Below, piece by piece: positions 9,114 through 17,550 of a stretch of DNA of 64,000 nucleotides. The notes beneath the pieces were generated by a model. The model saw only the letters and a program-made list of their open reading frames with translations, made no database searches and was not told the DNA's origin. Position numbers and translations under genes: made by a program. Every line of letters begins with the position of its first letter. The first letter of the stretch is position 1. This DNA is from Streptomyces sp. NBC_01214 (GTDB lineage: Bacteria; Actinomycetota; Actinomycetes; Streptomycetales; Streptomycetaceae): NCBI RefSeq assembly GCF_026340975.1, contig NZ_JAPEOS010000001.1:5117001-5181000 (forward strand), read 5' to 3'.

Positions 9114-10055
9114 TTACTGCAGGAGTTGGTCGAGCACGGTTGAGGCGAGGGCTGCGTCGAGTGCGCCTACCCCGGTGATGTCGGCGATCGTGATGGCTGT
9201 TGCGGGGCGGTCGAGGGGTGTTTTGAGTAGTTCGCCCGCCGCGGTGTCGCTGTCCTGGGCGGTGGCTCCGGCGCGGACGGCGTGGCCGAAGTCGCCGTGG
9301 TCGATGCACTGGGCGTGGTCGTCCGTGGCGATGACCTGTGCGCGGTGGAAGAGCGCGGGTGGGAGCTCGTTCTTGTGGGGCATGTCCGTGCCGATGCCCG
9401 TCACGTGTGCACCTTCGCGTACGTGGGTGGCGTCCAGAACTGGGGTGGTGGCCGCAGTCGTCGTGATGATCATGTCAGCGGCGGCGGCGTCCTGAGCAAC
9501 TGCGGGCCGGGCGTTCAGTCCGTGTATGCGGAGCTGTTCGCACAGGGCGTTGGTTCTGTGGAGGGTGCGGCCGTGAACGAGCACGGTGCTGATGGTGCGG
9601 AGTTCGGCCAGCCAGGTGGCCTGGAGACGGGCTTGTTCGCCAGTGCCGAAGACGGCCAGGGTCGTCGCGTCGGGGCGGGACATGGCGTGGGTGATCAGCG
9701 CGCCCGCTGCCGCGGTGCGCCAGGCTGTCAGCAGACCGCGGTCGTCGAGGACTGCGCGGATCTGTCCGGTGCGGGCGCTGACGACACAGACCAGGCCGTG
9801 ATTGGAGGGGATACCGAGGGCGGAGTTGCTGTAGAAGCCGGTGGCGATCTTGACGGTGAAGTGGGCGGCGCCGGTGATCCAGCCGGCTTTCACGTGGCAG
9901 TCGCCGTCGGCTTCGGGGAAGGCCATGTGGAGCGGGGGCGGCACGCTGGTACGGCCTTCGGCGTGGGCGATCAGTCCGTCCTGGACGGTGTCCAGGACCT
10001 GCCGCGAGGTGACCGTCCGCTCGATGTCGGTCAGGCCGAAAACGGGGAGAGTCAT
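9114..10055 (-). CDS. Ornithine cyclodeaminase / mu-crystallin family enzyme
   Basis: A 313-residue NAD(P)-dependent enzyme of the OCD/mu-crystallin family. The likely active-site lysine is in CHVKAGWI (about residue 65), the dinucleotide-binding loop is AVFGTGEQARLQ (about 135-146), and the conserved acidic region is TGIGTDMPHKNELP (about 220-235). Family members include ornithine cyclodeaminase, alanine or arginine dehydrogenases and enzymes that make siderophore or antibiotic amino acids, so the substrate is not determined. The start at 10055 overlaps the stop of the aminotransferase gene by 4 bp (ATGA), which indicates translational coupling. With the DauR-like regulator upstream, a role in conversion of a basic or unusual amino acid is a reasonable inference. 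Confidence 0.85.
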   Translation of the reverse strand: MTLPVFGLTDIERTVTSRQVLDTVQDGLIAHAEGRTSVPPPLHMAFPEADGDCHVKAGWITGAAHFTVKIATGFYSNSALGIPSNHGLVCVVSARTGQIRAVLDDRGLLTAWRTAAAGALITHAMSRPDATTLAVFGTGEQARLQATWLAELRTISTVLVHGRTLHRTNALCEQLRIHGLNARPAVAQDAAAADMIITTTAATTPVLDATHVREGAHVTGIGTDMPHKNELPPALFHRAQVIATDDHAQCIDHGDFGHAVRAGATAQDSDTAAGELLKTPLDRPATAITIADITGVGALDAALASTVLDQLLQ

Positions 10056-11185
10056 CGGCGGGCCCGCATCCACGAGGCGAAGGCGGCCAGGCCTTCTTCC
10101 GGGTTGCGCCGGCCGATTCCGATACGGAACCGGTCGGCGGGGGTGGCGGTGAGTTCGGAGTGGTAGATGCTCGCGGGCAGCAGCAGGACACCGGCTTCCT
10201 CCACCAGACGGGTGCAGAACTCCTCCACCCCCTCGGCGCCGAGATAGCGGGGATAGGCGACGCATCCGCCGTCCGGGGCCCGCCACTCGAAGTCGTCCGC
10301 GAACTCGGCGAAGAACGCCTCGAACGCAGGCAGGTTGGCCGCGATCCGGGCCCGGTTGCGATCCAGGAGCGTGGCGCGGGCCTTCAGCGCGATACGGGCC
10401 AGGACCTCGCTGGGCGCGGAGTTGCAGATGGTCGTGTAGTGCTTGGCGCGCTCCAGACGGGAGCGCAGCTCGCGGTCGCGACAGGTGATCCAGCCGATCC
10501 GAAGCCCGGGCAGCCCCAGCGACTTGGAAGTCACGTTCAGGGACAAGGCGCGTTCGGAGAGGTCGGTGGCCTGCGGCAGGATACGGGCCGGGTCGCGCTC
10601 GAGACCTCGGTAGACCTCGTCGCTGAACAGGTGGATGTCCCGCTCGTCGCACAGCCGGGCGAGTGCGGCGAAGTCGGCCGCGTCGATGACCTTGCCGGTC
10701 GGATTGTTGGGGAAGTTCACCGAGACGACCCGGGTGTTCGGCCGTATCGCCGCTGCCACCTCGTCGAGATCCAGGGCCCAGTCCCGGTCCGGATCGAGGG
10801 CCACCCCGGTGACCTCACACAGCGCCATCGGCACGGTCTCGGCGGCCTGGTAGTTCGGGGTCACCACCACCGCATGGTCGCCCGCGCCGAGCAGGACGTT
10901 CATCGCCAGGTAGAGAGCTTCCTCGGCACCGGCGAAACAGATGACGTCGTCGGCGCCGGCGCGCTCGTACATCTGCGCGATCACGTCGCGAAGTGCCGGG
11001 TCGCCGAACGTCTCGGTGTAACCCAGGGGCAGGTTCTCGAAGGCGTCCCGGTCCTCGTCGTCAGCCAGCGCGAGGAGCTCGCCGAGCGTCATGGTCTGCA
11101 CGTCGGAGGCGGTCAGGTGATGGCGGGCGGTGAACTCCCACCGCGAGAAGTACGTCTCCAGGCGGAAATCGGGCAGACGGGTCAT
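10052..11185 (-). CDS. PLP-dependent class I/II aminotransferase
   Basis: A 377-residue fold-type I aminotransferase. It has NFPNNPTGKV (about residues 160-170), a D-x-V-Y cofactor contact in LFSDEVYRGLE, the PLP Schiff-base lysine in VTSKSLGLPGLRIGW (about 220), and a C-terminal RFRIGIGRR that supplies the carboxylate-binding Arg. The length is normal. It is the middle gene of a three-gene minus-strand operon: its start lies 6 bp after the regulator stop and its stop overlaps the OCD-type gene. The pairing suggests sequential steps on one amino acid, for example deamination and reduction, or synthesis of a non-proteinogenic amino acid such as those in peptide antibiotics. The substrate is unknown. 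Confidence 0.87.
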   Translation of the reverse strand: MTRLPDFRLETYFSRWEFTARHHLTASDVQTMTLGELLALADDEDRDAFENLPLGYTETFGDPALRDVIAQMYERAGADDVICFAGAEEALYLAMNVLLGAGDHAVVVTPNYQAAETVPMALCEVTGVALDPDRDWALDLDEVAAAIRPNTRVVSVNFPNNPTGKVIDAADFAALARLCDERDIHLFSDEVYRGLERDPARILPQATDLSERALSLNVTSKSLGLPGLRIGWITCRDRELRSRLERAKHYTTICNSAPSEVLARIALKARATLLDRNRARIAANLPAFEAFFAEFADDFEWRAPDGGCVAYPRYLGAEGVEEFCTRLVEEAGVLLLPASIYHSELTATPADRFRIGIGRRNPEEGLAAFASWMRARR

Positions 11186-11191
11186 GGTGCA

Positions 11192-11836
11192 TCAGTCCTT
11201 TGTGCCGGGTGTTCTGAGCTCGGCCAGCAGGCCGTAGACGGTGGACCGGGACACCCGCAGCGCCCCGGCGACGACGGGGGTTGCGCGGCGCACCGCGAAC
11301 ACCCGGGCCTCGTCGAGGCGGCCGAGGACGGCTAGGCGGTCTTGGCGGGTCATGCGTTCGACGGGGCGGCCCGTCTCTCGGACGTAGGAGCCGATCACAT
11401 GCTGGATGCGCTCGGACCAGTCCTCCTCGAACAAAGGCTCGGGGCGCTGCACGATTGGCGCGCCGAAGGCGGACAGGACCGCCGCGGCCTGCTCCAGCGG
11501 GGTGCGGTCGAGGTTGATGCACAGGACCGCCGACGGCCGGTCCTGCGCATCCCGGAGAATCGCGCTGACCGAAGACAGGCGCCGGCCGTCCACGAGCATT
11601 TTCGGGTACGGCCCGTACACGTCCTGAGCCGATTGGGCGAGTGCGTCCAGCTCGCCGAGCAGCGAAGGATCTCCCGCCCGGCGGGTGGTCATCGGGTTCC
11701 AGATCTGAAGCACCTGGTCGGTTTCCGGATCATGTAGGACCACCTCGGCATACGGGCCGAGCAGTAGTGCGACGGCCTGGCACACAGGTCCCCACATCCG
11801 AAGACGAGGGTCGCGGCCGGCTTCTGTTCCACTCAT
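11192..11836 (-). CDS. DauR/YheO-type transcriptional regulator (PAS-like plus HTH)
   Basis: A 214-residue regulator with an N-terminal YheO-like PAS domain (about residues 10-120, including LGPYAEVVLHDPETDQVLQI) and a C-terminal helix-turn-helix (about 165-205: RRATPVVAGALRVSRSTVYG). The start at 11836 (MSGTEAGRDP) is preferred over an upstream ATG at 11968. DauR is known from the D-arginine catabolic operon, which also encodes an OCD/mu-crystallin-family dehydrogenase. The present order, regulator then aminotransferase then OCD-type enzyme, is therefore suggestive of amino-acid-responsive autoregulation. That link is an inference from family context. Confidence 0.82.
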   Translation of the reverse strand: MSGTEAGRDPRLRMWGPVCQAVALLLGPYAEVVLHDPETDQVLQIWNPMTTRRAGDPSLLGELDALAQSAQDVYGPYPKMLVDGRRLSSVSAILRDAQDRPSAVLCINLDRTPLEQAAAVLSAFGAPIVQRPEPLFEEDWSERIQHVIGSYVRETGRPVERMTRQDRLAVLGRLDEARVFAVRRATPVVAGALRVSRSTVYGLLAELRTPGTKD

Positions 11837-12413
11837 GGCTGAACTGTACGTCCAGTCTGGACATAGTGTCCATATCTTGCTGGGATCGTTTCCGGGGCCG
11901 AAAGTGGGGGCCGGTCGAAGCGGACCTCGTTGGCACGGCGGGTGCACGGCCCGCCCCTGAAGATGCACCAGAGTTCCGTGGCGGGTTTCCCGTGGTCCTG
12001 ACCCCTGACGGCCTGCGCCGGCCTGGCCTCGGTAGGGGCCTGACAGCGCGCCGCGGTGCTGGTGCCTGCCTGGCGTTCGATGCTCGGCCTACGCGGGCCG
12101 GGGCGACGACGCACCGCGGACTCGGGTGCTCTTACCTGCTGGTGCGATCCGGCCGCCCCATGCAATTGCCTTGTTGTTCCACACCAGCCGCCGGAACCGT
12201 GGTAAACGCAGCGCCCGGTTGCCCGATCCGGACAGCGTCCGACTCTCACGTCTGGGAAGCGGCTCCCTTCCGCGGGTGGCCGCACGCCTTCACCCGCCGA
12301 GACGATCATCCAGAATGGAAACCGGGCTGCCATGGCCACGCCGGGCGGGCATACGCCACCAGCGCCACAACTGTCGGCCCGCCGGGCGGCTGACCGGCTA
12401 CCGCGCGGCGGGA
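11837..12413. other. Intergenic region upstream of the amino-acid operon
   Basis: About 580 bp with no gene I can support. The promoter of the regulator-aminotransferase-OCD operon should lie just upstream of 11836. The remaining open frames on both strands have no family resemblance. Confidence 0.4.
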
Positions 12414-13121
12414 TCACTCGCAGGCGACACCGTCACCATCACGGTCAAGATGCGGCCCGAAGCCAGGATCGCCACGCCGGATCGGAGCCGCCCCCGCCTG
12501 CCTGACCGCAGTGCAGTTCCGGTACGACACCGAACTCCCACCCCCAGAGCCCGAGCTTCGGCTTCCGCCAGTACTGGTGCGGGATGAGGATCCGCCGACG
12601 GCAGGAGCGCTGCCGGAGGTCCTGACCTTGCCGTCATCGGCCACCGCCTGGCGCCCCGGCTCCGCCGCGGCCTCACCCTGAGGCCGCCGGGCAGTACCGG
12701 TCGTCCTCTGAGGTGCAGCAGGAGCCGGCGGCGCCAGTGCATCCGCCGCCTGCGGCGACACCGGGAATGACCCCGGGGGAGGCGTCGTCGGAGCAGCCGA
12801 CGCGGCGACCGGTGCGGAAGCCGCCGGAGCGGGGGCGGTAACCGTGACCACGACCACCGGCTGCGACTGAGGTTGCGGCTTGGCGTCAACGCTGGCGGGC
12901 TTCGGATTGGCGCCGGCCACCAGCAGCACTCCGAACCAGACCGACGCCAATACGACCGTCACCGCCTTGCCGGCCTTGTCCCAACGCGCCATGAACGCCA
13001 GCGCGGCGCCGAGTGGGGGAATGAACAGCGTCGCGACGACCACGGCAGGAACCGCCAACGCGGGATGCCAGCGGCGGCCCGGAACGGGTGAAGACAGGCC
13101 GGTGTCAGAGGGTGGGTACAC
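12414..13121 (-). CDS. Membrane-anchored excalibur calcium-binding domain protein
   Basis: A GTG start at 13121 preceded by GGAG gives VYPPSDTGLSSPVPG and a product of about 235 residues. Two N-terminal membrane segments (LAVPAVVVATLFIPPLGAAL and AVTVVLASVWFGVLLVAG) are followed by a long Pro/Ala/Ser/Gly-rich linker. The C-terminal excalibur motif is YRNCTAVRQAGAAPI then DRDGDGVACE. Excalibur domains bind calcium through the DxDxDG loop and often sit on extracellular nucleases or surface proteins; no nuclease domain is present here. The linker is low-complexity and likely extracellular. The function is unknown beyond surface localisation. Confidence 0.78.
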   Translation of the reverse strand: MYPPSDTGLSSPVPGRRWHPALAVPAVVVATLFIPPLGAALAFMARWDKAGKAVTVVLASVWFGVLLVAGANPKPASVDAKPQPQSQPVVVVTVTAPAPAASAPVAASAAPTTPPPGSFPVSPQAADALAPPAPAAPQRTTGTARRPQGEAAAEPGRQAVADDGKVRTSGSAPAVGGSSSRTSTGGSRSSGSGGGSSVSYRNCTAVRQAGAAPIRRGDPGFGPHLDRDGDGVACE

Positions 13122-13369
13122 ATGTCTCCAGACTGAAAGCACGAAGGAAGGGCGAGTCACGGGAAGGTGAGAGCCCACCGACCACCGGGCAGGGCCACGA
13201 TCAGCCCCCCACCGGCCGGCACGCCCCCACGCCGCGCAGCATCGGCTCGCAGGGACGCACCAGATCAACGCCTCCACCGCCCACTGGTCACCGGACACCA
13301 CCCAGCAATTGCTGAGGAACACCGCACCCGCCGGCCGGACCGCCGGCCTGTGTCGGGGCGCTCGGCCTG

Positions 13370-13720
13370 CAGTGAATACCTGCTGCGCACCGGACCGTCG
13401 CTCATGCTCACCACCCACAGCCCGCCACATCGCTGCTGTCGCCCCGGTTCGCTCCTTCATCGTCCTGCGGGCAACGGAGAACGGCACGACCGGAGCCACG
13501 ACGGCCGACCTCCCCGTCAGCAGCGAGGAAGCCGCGGCTCTGGAGCGCTACCTCGACTTCAGCCGTGCCGAGGTCATCTTTGCCTCCGCTGTTGTGCTGG
13601 TCGAAGGACTGGTCGAGCTGTACATCCTGCCCGCCCTGGCCGAAGCCGCCGGCTTCGACCTCGACGCCTACGGCACCGTGGTGGCCAGCGTCCACGGCAC
13701 TGACTTCAAGCCCTACCGGG
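13370..13720 (+). pseudogene. Remnant of an OLD-family ATP-dependent endonuclease (TOPRIM part)
   Basis: The plus strand reads LLRTGPSLMLTTHSP (ABC-ATPase D-loop/H-loop region, His of TTHSP) in one frame. It continues in a second frame as HIAAVAPVRSFIVLR, SRAEVIFASAVVLVEGLVEL, YILPALAEAAGFDLDAYG and VVASVHGTDFKPY, the TOPRIM domain of OLD nucleases. In intact proteins VEG(D/E)AE carries catalytic acids; here it reads VEGLVEL, so a key acid position appears changed. The N-terminal Walker A half and the C-terminus are absent. This is a decayed fragment of a DNA-processing or defence nuclease. Confidence 0.65.
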
Positions 13721-13959
13721 CGTCCTCGGTCCGAAGAGCCTCGACACCCCCAAGTGGACGCGCCCTCGACAAGCTCGGTCGGCAGGAAGCCGGCCTCAAG
13801 CGAGGCGCGAGCCGCTGTACGGCGGCCCGGCCATGCCGCCGTCGAGCAGGCCCGCACCGCGGCGACCGCAGGTCAAGAGGAGTGACCCGGCCGTATGACC
13901 CGCCCGCATGCCTAAAAGGGCAGGTCAGCGAGCTTGTGCGCGAATCGGTAGCCAGCTGG

Positions 13960-13977
13960 GTATACCTGTTGGCATAC
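13960..13977 (+). promoter_or_regulatory. Candidate operator of the toxin-antitoxin operon
   Basis: GTATACC and GGCATAC form an inverted repeat (6 of 7 positions) with a 4-base spacer, ending 8 bp before the antitoxin start. TA operons are normally autorepressed by antitoxin or toxin-antitoxin complex at a palindrome in this position. A GGAAG ribosome-binding site overlaps its downstream edge. Confidence 0.45.
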
Positions 13978-13985
13978 TCGGAAGC

Positions 13986-14237
13986 ATGGCAGACACCAGT
14001 GTGAAGATCGACGACACCACCCGAGACCGACTCAAGGCACTGGCCGACGCCGCGGGCGTGACCATGAAGGACTACCTCGCGCGCGTCGCCGCGGAGAAGG
14101 AACACGAGCAGCTGCTCGACACCGCCACGGCCGCGTTCCGGCGAGCCATCAGCGCGCCCGGGGTCCTGGACCGCTTCGACGCCGACTTCGGCGGGCTGCC
14201 GCCGGCCGCCGCCCACGACACTCCGCGGGCGGCCTGA
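13986..14237 (+). CDS. Ribbon-helix-helix-like antitoxin of a Doc-type TA pair
   Basis: An 83-residue protein starting MADTSVKIDDTTRDRLKALA, with an N-terminal beta strand and two helices typical of ribbon-helix-helix antitoxins. ATMKDYLARVAAEKE-like helices follow, and a Pro/Ala-rich tail probably binds and covers the toxin. It begins 8 bp after a palindrome and is followed 4 bp after its stop by the toxin gene, the standard antitoxin-first order. It would act as a DNA-binding autorepressor and as neutraliser of the toxin in the cytosol. Function is inferred from pattern and gene order. Confidence 0.8.
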   Translation: MADTSVKIDDTTRDRLKALADAAGVTMKDYLARVAAEKEHEQLLDTATAAFRRAISAPGVLDRFDADFGGLPPAAAHDTPRAA

Positions 14238-14241
14238 ACCG

Positions 14242-14619
14242 GTGGAACTGCTCGTCGACTACCGATGGCTCCTGGACCGCCAGGAGGACATCCTCCGCTC
14301 CGACCTCACCGTCAACGACCTCTCCGTGCTGGTCGGCATGGCCGCCCGGCACCGGGTCAACACCCCCCGCCTGGACCAGGCAGACCCTGACGCGTTCTGG
14401 CGCGCCGCGGCGTTCCTGGAGGAGTGCGTGCTCCTGCGCCCCCTCCCTGCACGCAACGAGGCGTACGGCTACGGCGTCGCTCTCGCCTACCTGGAAGCCT
14501 CAGGGAAGCGCGTCAATGCCGAGTACGAACCGTGGCGCGACCTCATCACCGACATCCGATCCCTGCGACTCGACTCGTACGGCATCGCGGACCGAATCCG
14601 ATCCCTCCAGGTCGGCTGA
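14242..14619 (+). CDS. Doc-like Fic-family toxin of a TA system
   Basis: A 125-residue protein with a GTG start at 14242 (VELLVDYRWLLDRQ). Length and helical layout fit Doc/Fic-type toxin components of Streptomyces TA pairs. The canonical Fic motif HPFxxGNGR is not present; where it would fall the sequence reads LLRPLPARNEAYGYGVALAY, which keeps only part of the loop (RNEAYG). The catalytic activity of classical Doc, phosphorylation of EF-Tu, therefore cannot be assumed. It is coupled to the upstream antitoxin (4-bp gap). It is followed by a repeat/terminator region shared with the convergent acetyltransferase gene. Confidence 0.7.
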   Translation: MELLVDYRWLLDRQEDILRSDLTVNDLSVLVGMAARHRVNTPRLDQADPDAFWRAAAFLEECVLLRPLPARNEAYGYGVALAYLEASGKRVNAEYEPWRDLITDIRSLRLDSYGIADRIRSLQVG

Positions 14620-14625
14620 GCTGGC

Positions 14626-14661
14626 CTCTTACGGGCCTGAATCAGGCTCTTACGGGCCTGA
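14626..14661. terminator. Direct repeat and hairpin between convergent genes
   Basis: CTCTTACGGGCCTGA occurs twice (14626-14640 and 14647-14661). TCAGGC at 14642-14647 pairs with GCCTGA at 14656-14661 to form a small hairpin. It sits between the converging toxin gene and acetyltransferase gene, and the second repeat overlaps the last codons of the acetyltransferase. It may act as a bidirectional terminator, although no T-tract is present. Confidence 0.4.
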
Positions 14662-15193
14662 TCATTGAGGCGTAGACCGGTGAGTCGGGGAAGGGCTGCT
14701 GCTCGCCGATCTTGGAGTAGCCCCACGCCTCGTACACGGCCTGCACAGCTCCGTTGCCAGCCGCCGGGTTCACCAGCAGGGTGACGCGTTCTTCCTGGCG
14801 CTGCGCCAGCCAGGCTTCGTGGAGCTGCCAAGCGACACCGCCGCCCCGCCACGGCTTCCGTACGACGATCTCGTTGAGCGCGACCGTCCGCTTGCCGTTC
14901 TCGGCGGTGAAGCCCTCGGGCAGAGGTTCCTTCATCGAGGACCACCAAGCCGTATCCGCTCCGAGCGGGACACCAAAGCAGAAGCCCACGGGACGACCAT
15001 CCTCGTACCCCATCACCGCGGACCATCCCGGCCGTGAGGAGTATGCGGTCAGCCGCTCGTCGAATCGGACGCGCGAGTTGAACGCGTTTTTTAGCTCGAA
15101 GTCGTGGTGTCGGACTTCGACGTGGATATCGAGGATGGCCTGCCGGACGAGCGGCAGCTGCTCCGCCGTCACCTGCTTGAGGTCGACCGTCAC
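14642..15193 (-). CDS. GNAT family N-acetyltransferase
   Basis: A 183-residue GNAT enzyme beginning at a GTG at 15193 that overlaps the stop of the upstream TPR gene (GTGA), giving MTVDLKQVTAEQLPLVRQ. Acetyl-CoA-binding motif A is NEIVVRKPWRGGGVAWQLHE (about residues 110-129, with the R/Q-x-x-G-x-G/A loop in RKPWRGGGVA). ERVTLLVNPAAGNGAVQAVY then EAWGYSKIG form the typical motif B region. The acceptor substrate is unknown. Coupling to an XRE/TPR regulator gene suggests they were one operon; the regulator is now frameshifted. Confidence 0.85.
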   Translation of the reverse strand: MTVDLKQVTAEQLPLVRQAILDIHVEVRHHDFELKNAFNSRVRFDERLTAYSSRPGWSAVMGYEDGRPVGFCFGVPLGADTAWWSSMKEPLPEGFTAENGKRTVALNEIVVRKPWRGGGVAWQLHEAWLAQRQEERVTLLVNPAAGNGAVQAVYEAWGYSKIGEQQPFPDSPVYASMIRPVRA

Positions 15194-16488
15194 GGTTGGG
15201 TTCCCTTCGCCTCGGTGTAGCGATTCATCCACTCCGAAGTGCACGACGCGTTCGGCGCCGCAGCACTTAGTTCTCGGTGGAAGGTGTGGAGCAGGGTGCT
15301 GGTCCGCCCCGACAGTGAACCACCCGCTTGATCGGGCAGAACCGTCAGGGCCGTTGCGCATGCACGCTCGACCTCGCCCTGGTGCAGCTGGGCCAGGGCG
15401 AGCGTGGCGGAGTAGTACCCGCGGTTGCGGAGCAGATCCGGGCGTAGGCGGGTCAGGGTGCGGTGCAGGAACGCCTCTGCCTCCGCGTGCCGGCCGGTGT
15501 CCTCCATGACTAGCGCCGTCAATCCGTTGAGCTCGGCTTCGTCGTAGAAGCCGATCCACGACGGCCGCTGCTCTCCGGGGTCGGCCTTGCAGAGCGCCGT
15601 GCGGGCGTGATCGAGGGAACGCAGCGCGCTGGTGTACTCGCCCGCCTGTGCCTGGGCGCCGGCGAGTCGTGCCGTCGCAAGGGATCGGTAGAGCGGGTCG
15701 CGCCGACAGGCGGCGGAGGTGCGGCCAGCTTGCGCGGCCGCCAGTGCTTCGCTCTGCCCCCCCCCCGGGGCGCTGGCCGGAAACGAGGACCTGGTGGCTC
15801 CACAGGCGCAGCTCGGCGACCGGGTCCTGGGAGAGGCGGGCGTAGCGCAGCGCGCGGTCGAAGTGGCGTTCGGCCCGGTCGGTTTCGCGGGCGTCGATCG
15901 CCGCCCACAGGGCGGTTCCGGTGAAGGCTGCAGCGCTCGCGTAGAGCCGGTTCTTCACGCGGTCTGAGGCGGTACCGACCCTGATGCGTTCCAGGGCGTG
16001 GTGTGCGAAGGCCAGGGCTCGTCTTTCAAGGGTGAGAGTTCCGCCGGCCGCGTTGTCGGCCGCGACCAGTTCGTCGAAGCGGTTCTCAAGCGCGGTGATG
16101 TCGCTCATACCGACGCGGGGTTTCGCGGCGGCGTCGGATATGGGCAGCAGTGTGGTGGCGGCCAGTGCGGCTGCGGCGGCGGTGAAGCGGCGACGATCAC
16201 GATCCACGGGGTCCCCTGGTGGTGCTAAGTGAGGGCGCGAGGACGGACCTGTCGGAGGGACGAATCCCAGTTCCTCGGCGCTCACTCCGAATTCTGCTTC
16301 CAGGACCCTGCGCTGTCTCTCCTGCGGCCAGCGTGTTTTTCCCCCAGCCAGTTCCTGATGTGCCGGGCTTGGAGCGTCCCAGGGCGCCCGGTGAGCTGTT
16401 CGACGCGGCTGTTGAGGCACTTGGCGAGCTCCGCCTGCGAGAACCCGGCTGCAGCCATGCGCCCCGCCAGATGGACGTTGTGCGTCAT
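15190..16488 (-). pseudogene. XRE-type regulator with TPR-like C-terminus, frameshifted twice
   Basis: Three minus-strand frames together give a regulator of about 430 residues. Frame A starts at 16488, MTHNVHLAGRMAAAGFSQAE, an HTH. Frame B follows after a GGGGGAAAAA run near 16340, with RRVLEAEFGVSAEELGFVPP and RRFTAAAAALAATTLLP. Frame C follows after a run of ten C (plus strand 15757-15766), with EALAAAQAGRTSAACRRDPL, NGLTALVMEDTGRHAEAEAF and a stop at 15190. Both breaks are in homopolymers, so sequencing error, slippage or phase variation are all possible. Such regulators are common in Streptomyces and often pair with small effector genes. Confidence 0.7.
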
Positions 16489-16670
16489 GTACTCAACGCA
16501 GCCCTCAGCGGCTCACCGTGATGGCAAAGAAGGTAAAAATTACCCCCTGCCTGCAGCGCGATGACTCGATGAATTGCCTATCCCTGCAGCGCGGTTGCGC
16601 GGTTTGCTCATACGCCGGTGGCGCAGAGCGTCATCGCTCCAGGACGATACGTCAGCACGGAGGCTGCGCC

Positions 16671-17143
16671 ATGTCGATTGCCGCACCACCGCTCGATTCC
16701 GTCGCCCTGCGCTGCGCTGGGTTGCGCACCCCCCTGCCGCAGCAGCGCCGAGCCGAAGCGTCCTTCGAGCGCAGCGGACAGTTCGACCGAGACGCGCCCC
16801 GCACACGGCAGGCGCGCCTCATCACGAAAGCTCTCCTGCGGCTTTGGGGATGTGCCGAGCACCTGGACCCCGCTTGCCCGGCGGTCTCCGAACTGCTCAC
16901 GAACGCCTTCGTGCACGGGCAGGGCAAGACGGTGACCATGCGGGTGTCTGTCTCCGACACCCATTTGCGCATCGAGGTCCGAGACAGGGGTCCTGGACGC
17001 CGCAGCCGCACTGCCCGGACGCGCTCGCACTGCCCGGACGCGGCACGCTCCTTGTGGAGGCCTTCGCCGATGCGTGGGGCGTCGCCGAAGACGGAGCAGT
17101 CTGGTGCGTCTTCCACCACGAGACCTCAGGCGGCACCCAGTGA
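16671..17143 (+). pseudogene. HATPase_c ATP-binding regulatory protein, frameshifted
   Basis: ATG at 16671 follows an ACGGAGG site. The first frame gives RLITKALLRLWGCAEHLDPA, then the N box CPAVSELLTNAFVHGQG and RIEVRDRGPG. The reading frame then moves, and a second frame gives ALALPGRGTLLVEAFADAWG and ends GAVWCVFHHETSGGTQ at 17143. The shift lies at about 17000-17030, where a 17-bp sequence (CGCACTGCCCGGACGCG) is directly repeated at 17007-17023 and 17026-17042. As written the ATP-lid half is out of frame. It is divergent from the broken XRE/TPR regulator and opens the gene run that ends with the FxLD peptide. Confidence 0.7.
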
Positions 17144-17457
17144 GGCTCGACGTCGGCGACACGAGAGAGGCTGTGCTCTTACAGGTACTCGAAGGCCTCC
17201 GACGCTCATTCCCGCCCCCAGTCGTGCCGGACTCGACTTTCGATGTCCTCAACGCTGTCCTCGGCCCGGACCACGTGCCCGACGAAGACGAAGTACCCCT
17301 CCTGATCATGCGGATGCGCGGCTCCCTCATGGAGCTGCTCCCCAGGGTCCCTCTCCACGACGCCAGGAAGCCGGACTTCGCCGCGCTCATCGCGAAGGCC
17401 CACCTCCTGCTGGATACGGAGCCCCCGGCGACTACCTCGGCGTCCGAATGCACCTGA
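17140..17457 (+). CDS. Small helical protein, DUF6415-like
   Basis: A GTG at 17140 overlaps the stop of the preceding HATPase gene (GTGA) and gives a 105-residue, largely helical protein: EAVLLQVLEGLRRSFPPPVV, MRMRGSLMELLPRVPLHDAR, FAALIAKAHLLLDTEP. Pattern and context resemble the DUF6415 group found near natural-product and regulatory loci in Streptomyces, but I am not certain. No catalytic motif is visible. The overlap indicates coupling to the upstream regulator gene. Confidence 0.55.
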   Translation: MRLDVGDTREAVLLQVLEGLRRSFPPPVVPDSTFDVLNAVLGPDHVPDEDEVPLLIMRMRGSLMELLPRVPLHDARKPDFAALIAKAHLLLDTEPPATTSASECT

Positions 17458-17550
17458 GACGCATGGCGGTGGCCGGCCTCGGGCTGGTCGACCTCCTGGC
17501 CCCTCTCCCGGTCCCCACCCCTGAACCCTCGCCGATCGCTGAGGATTGCC

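Noticed and set aside
14642..16420. A 592-codon minus-strand frame apparently fusing a regulator and an acetyltransferase
   Set aside because: It joins the middle frame of the broken TPR regulator to the acetyltransferase gene by chance; the acetyltransferase has its own GTG start at 15193.
17007..17042. 19-bp tandem duplication as the cause of the HATPase frameshift
   Set aside because: Removing one unit does not bring the two halves into the same frame, so the repeat alone does not explain the break.
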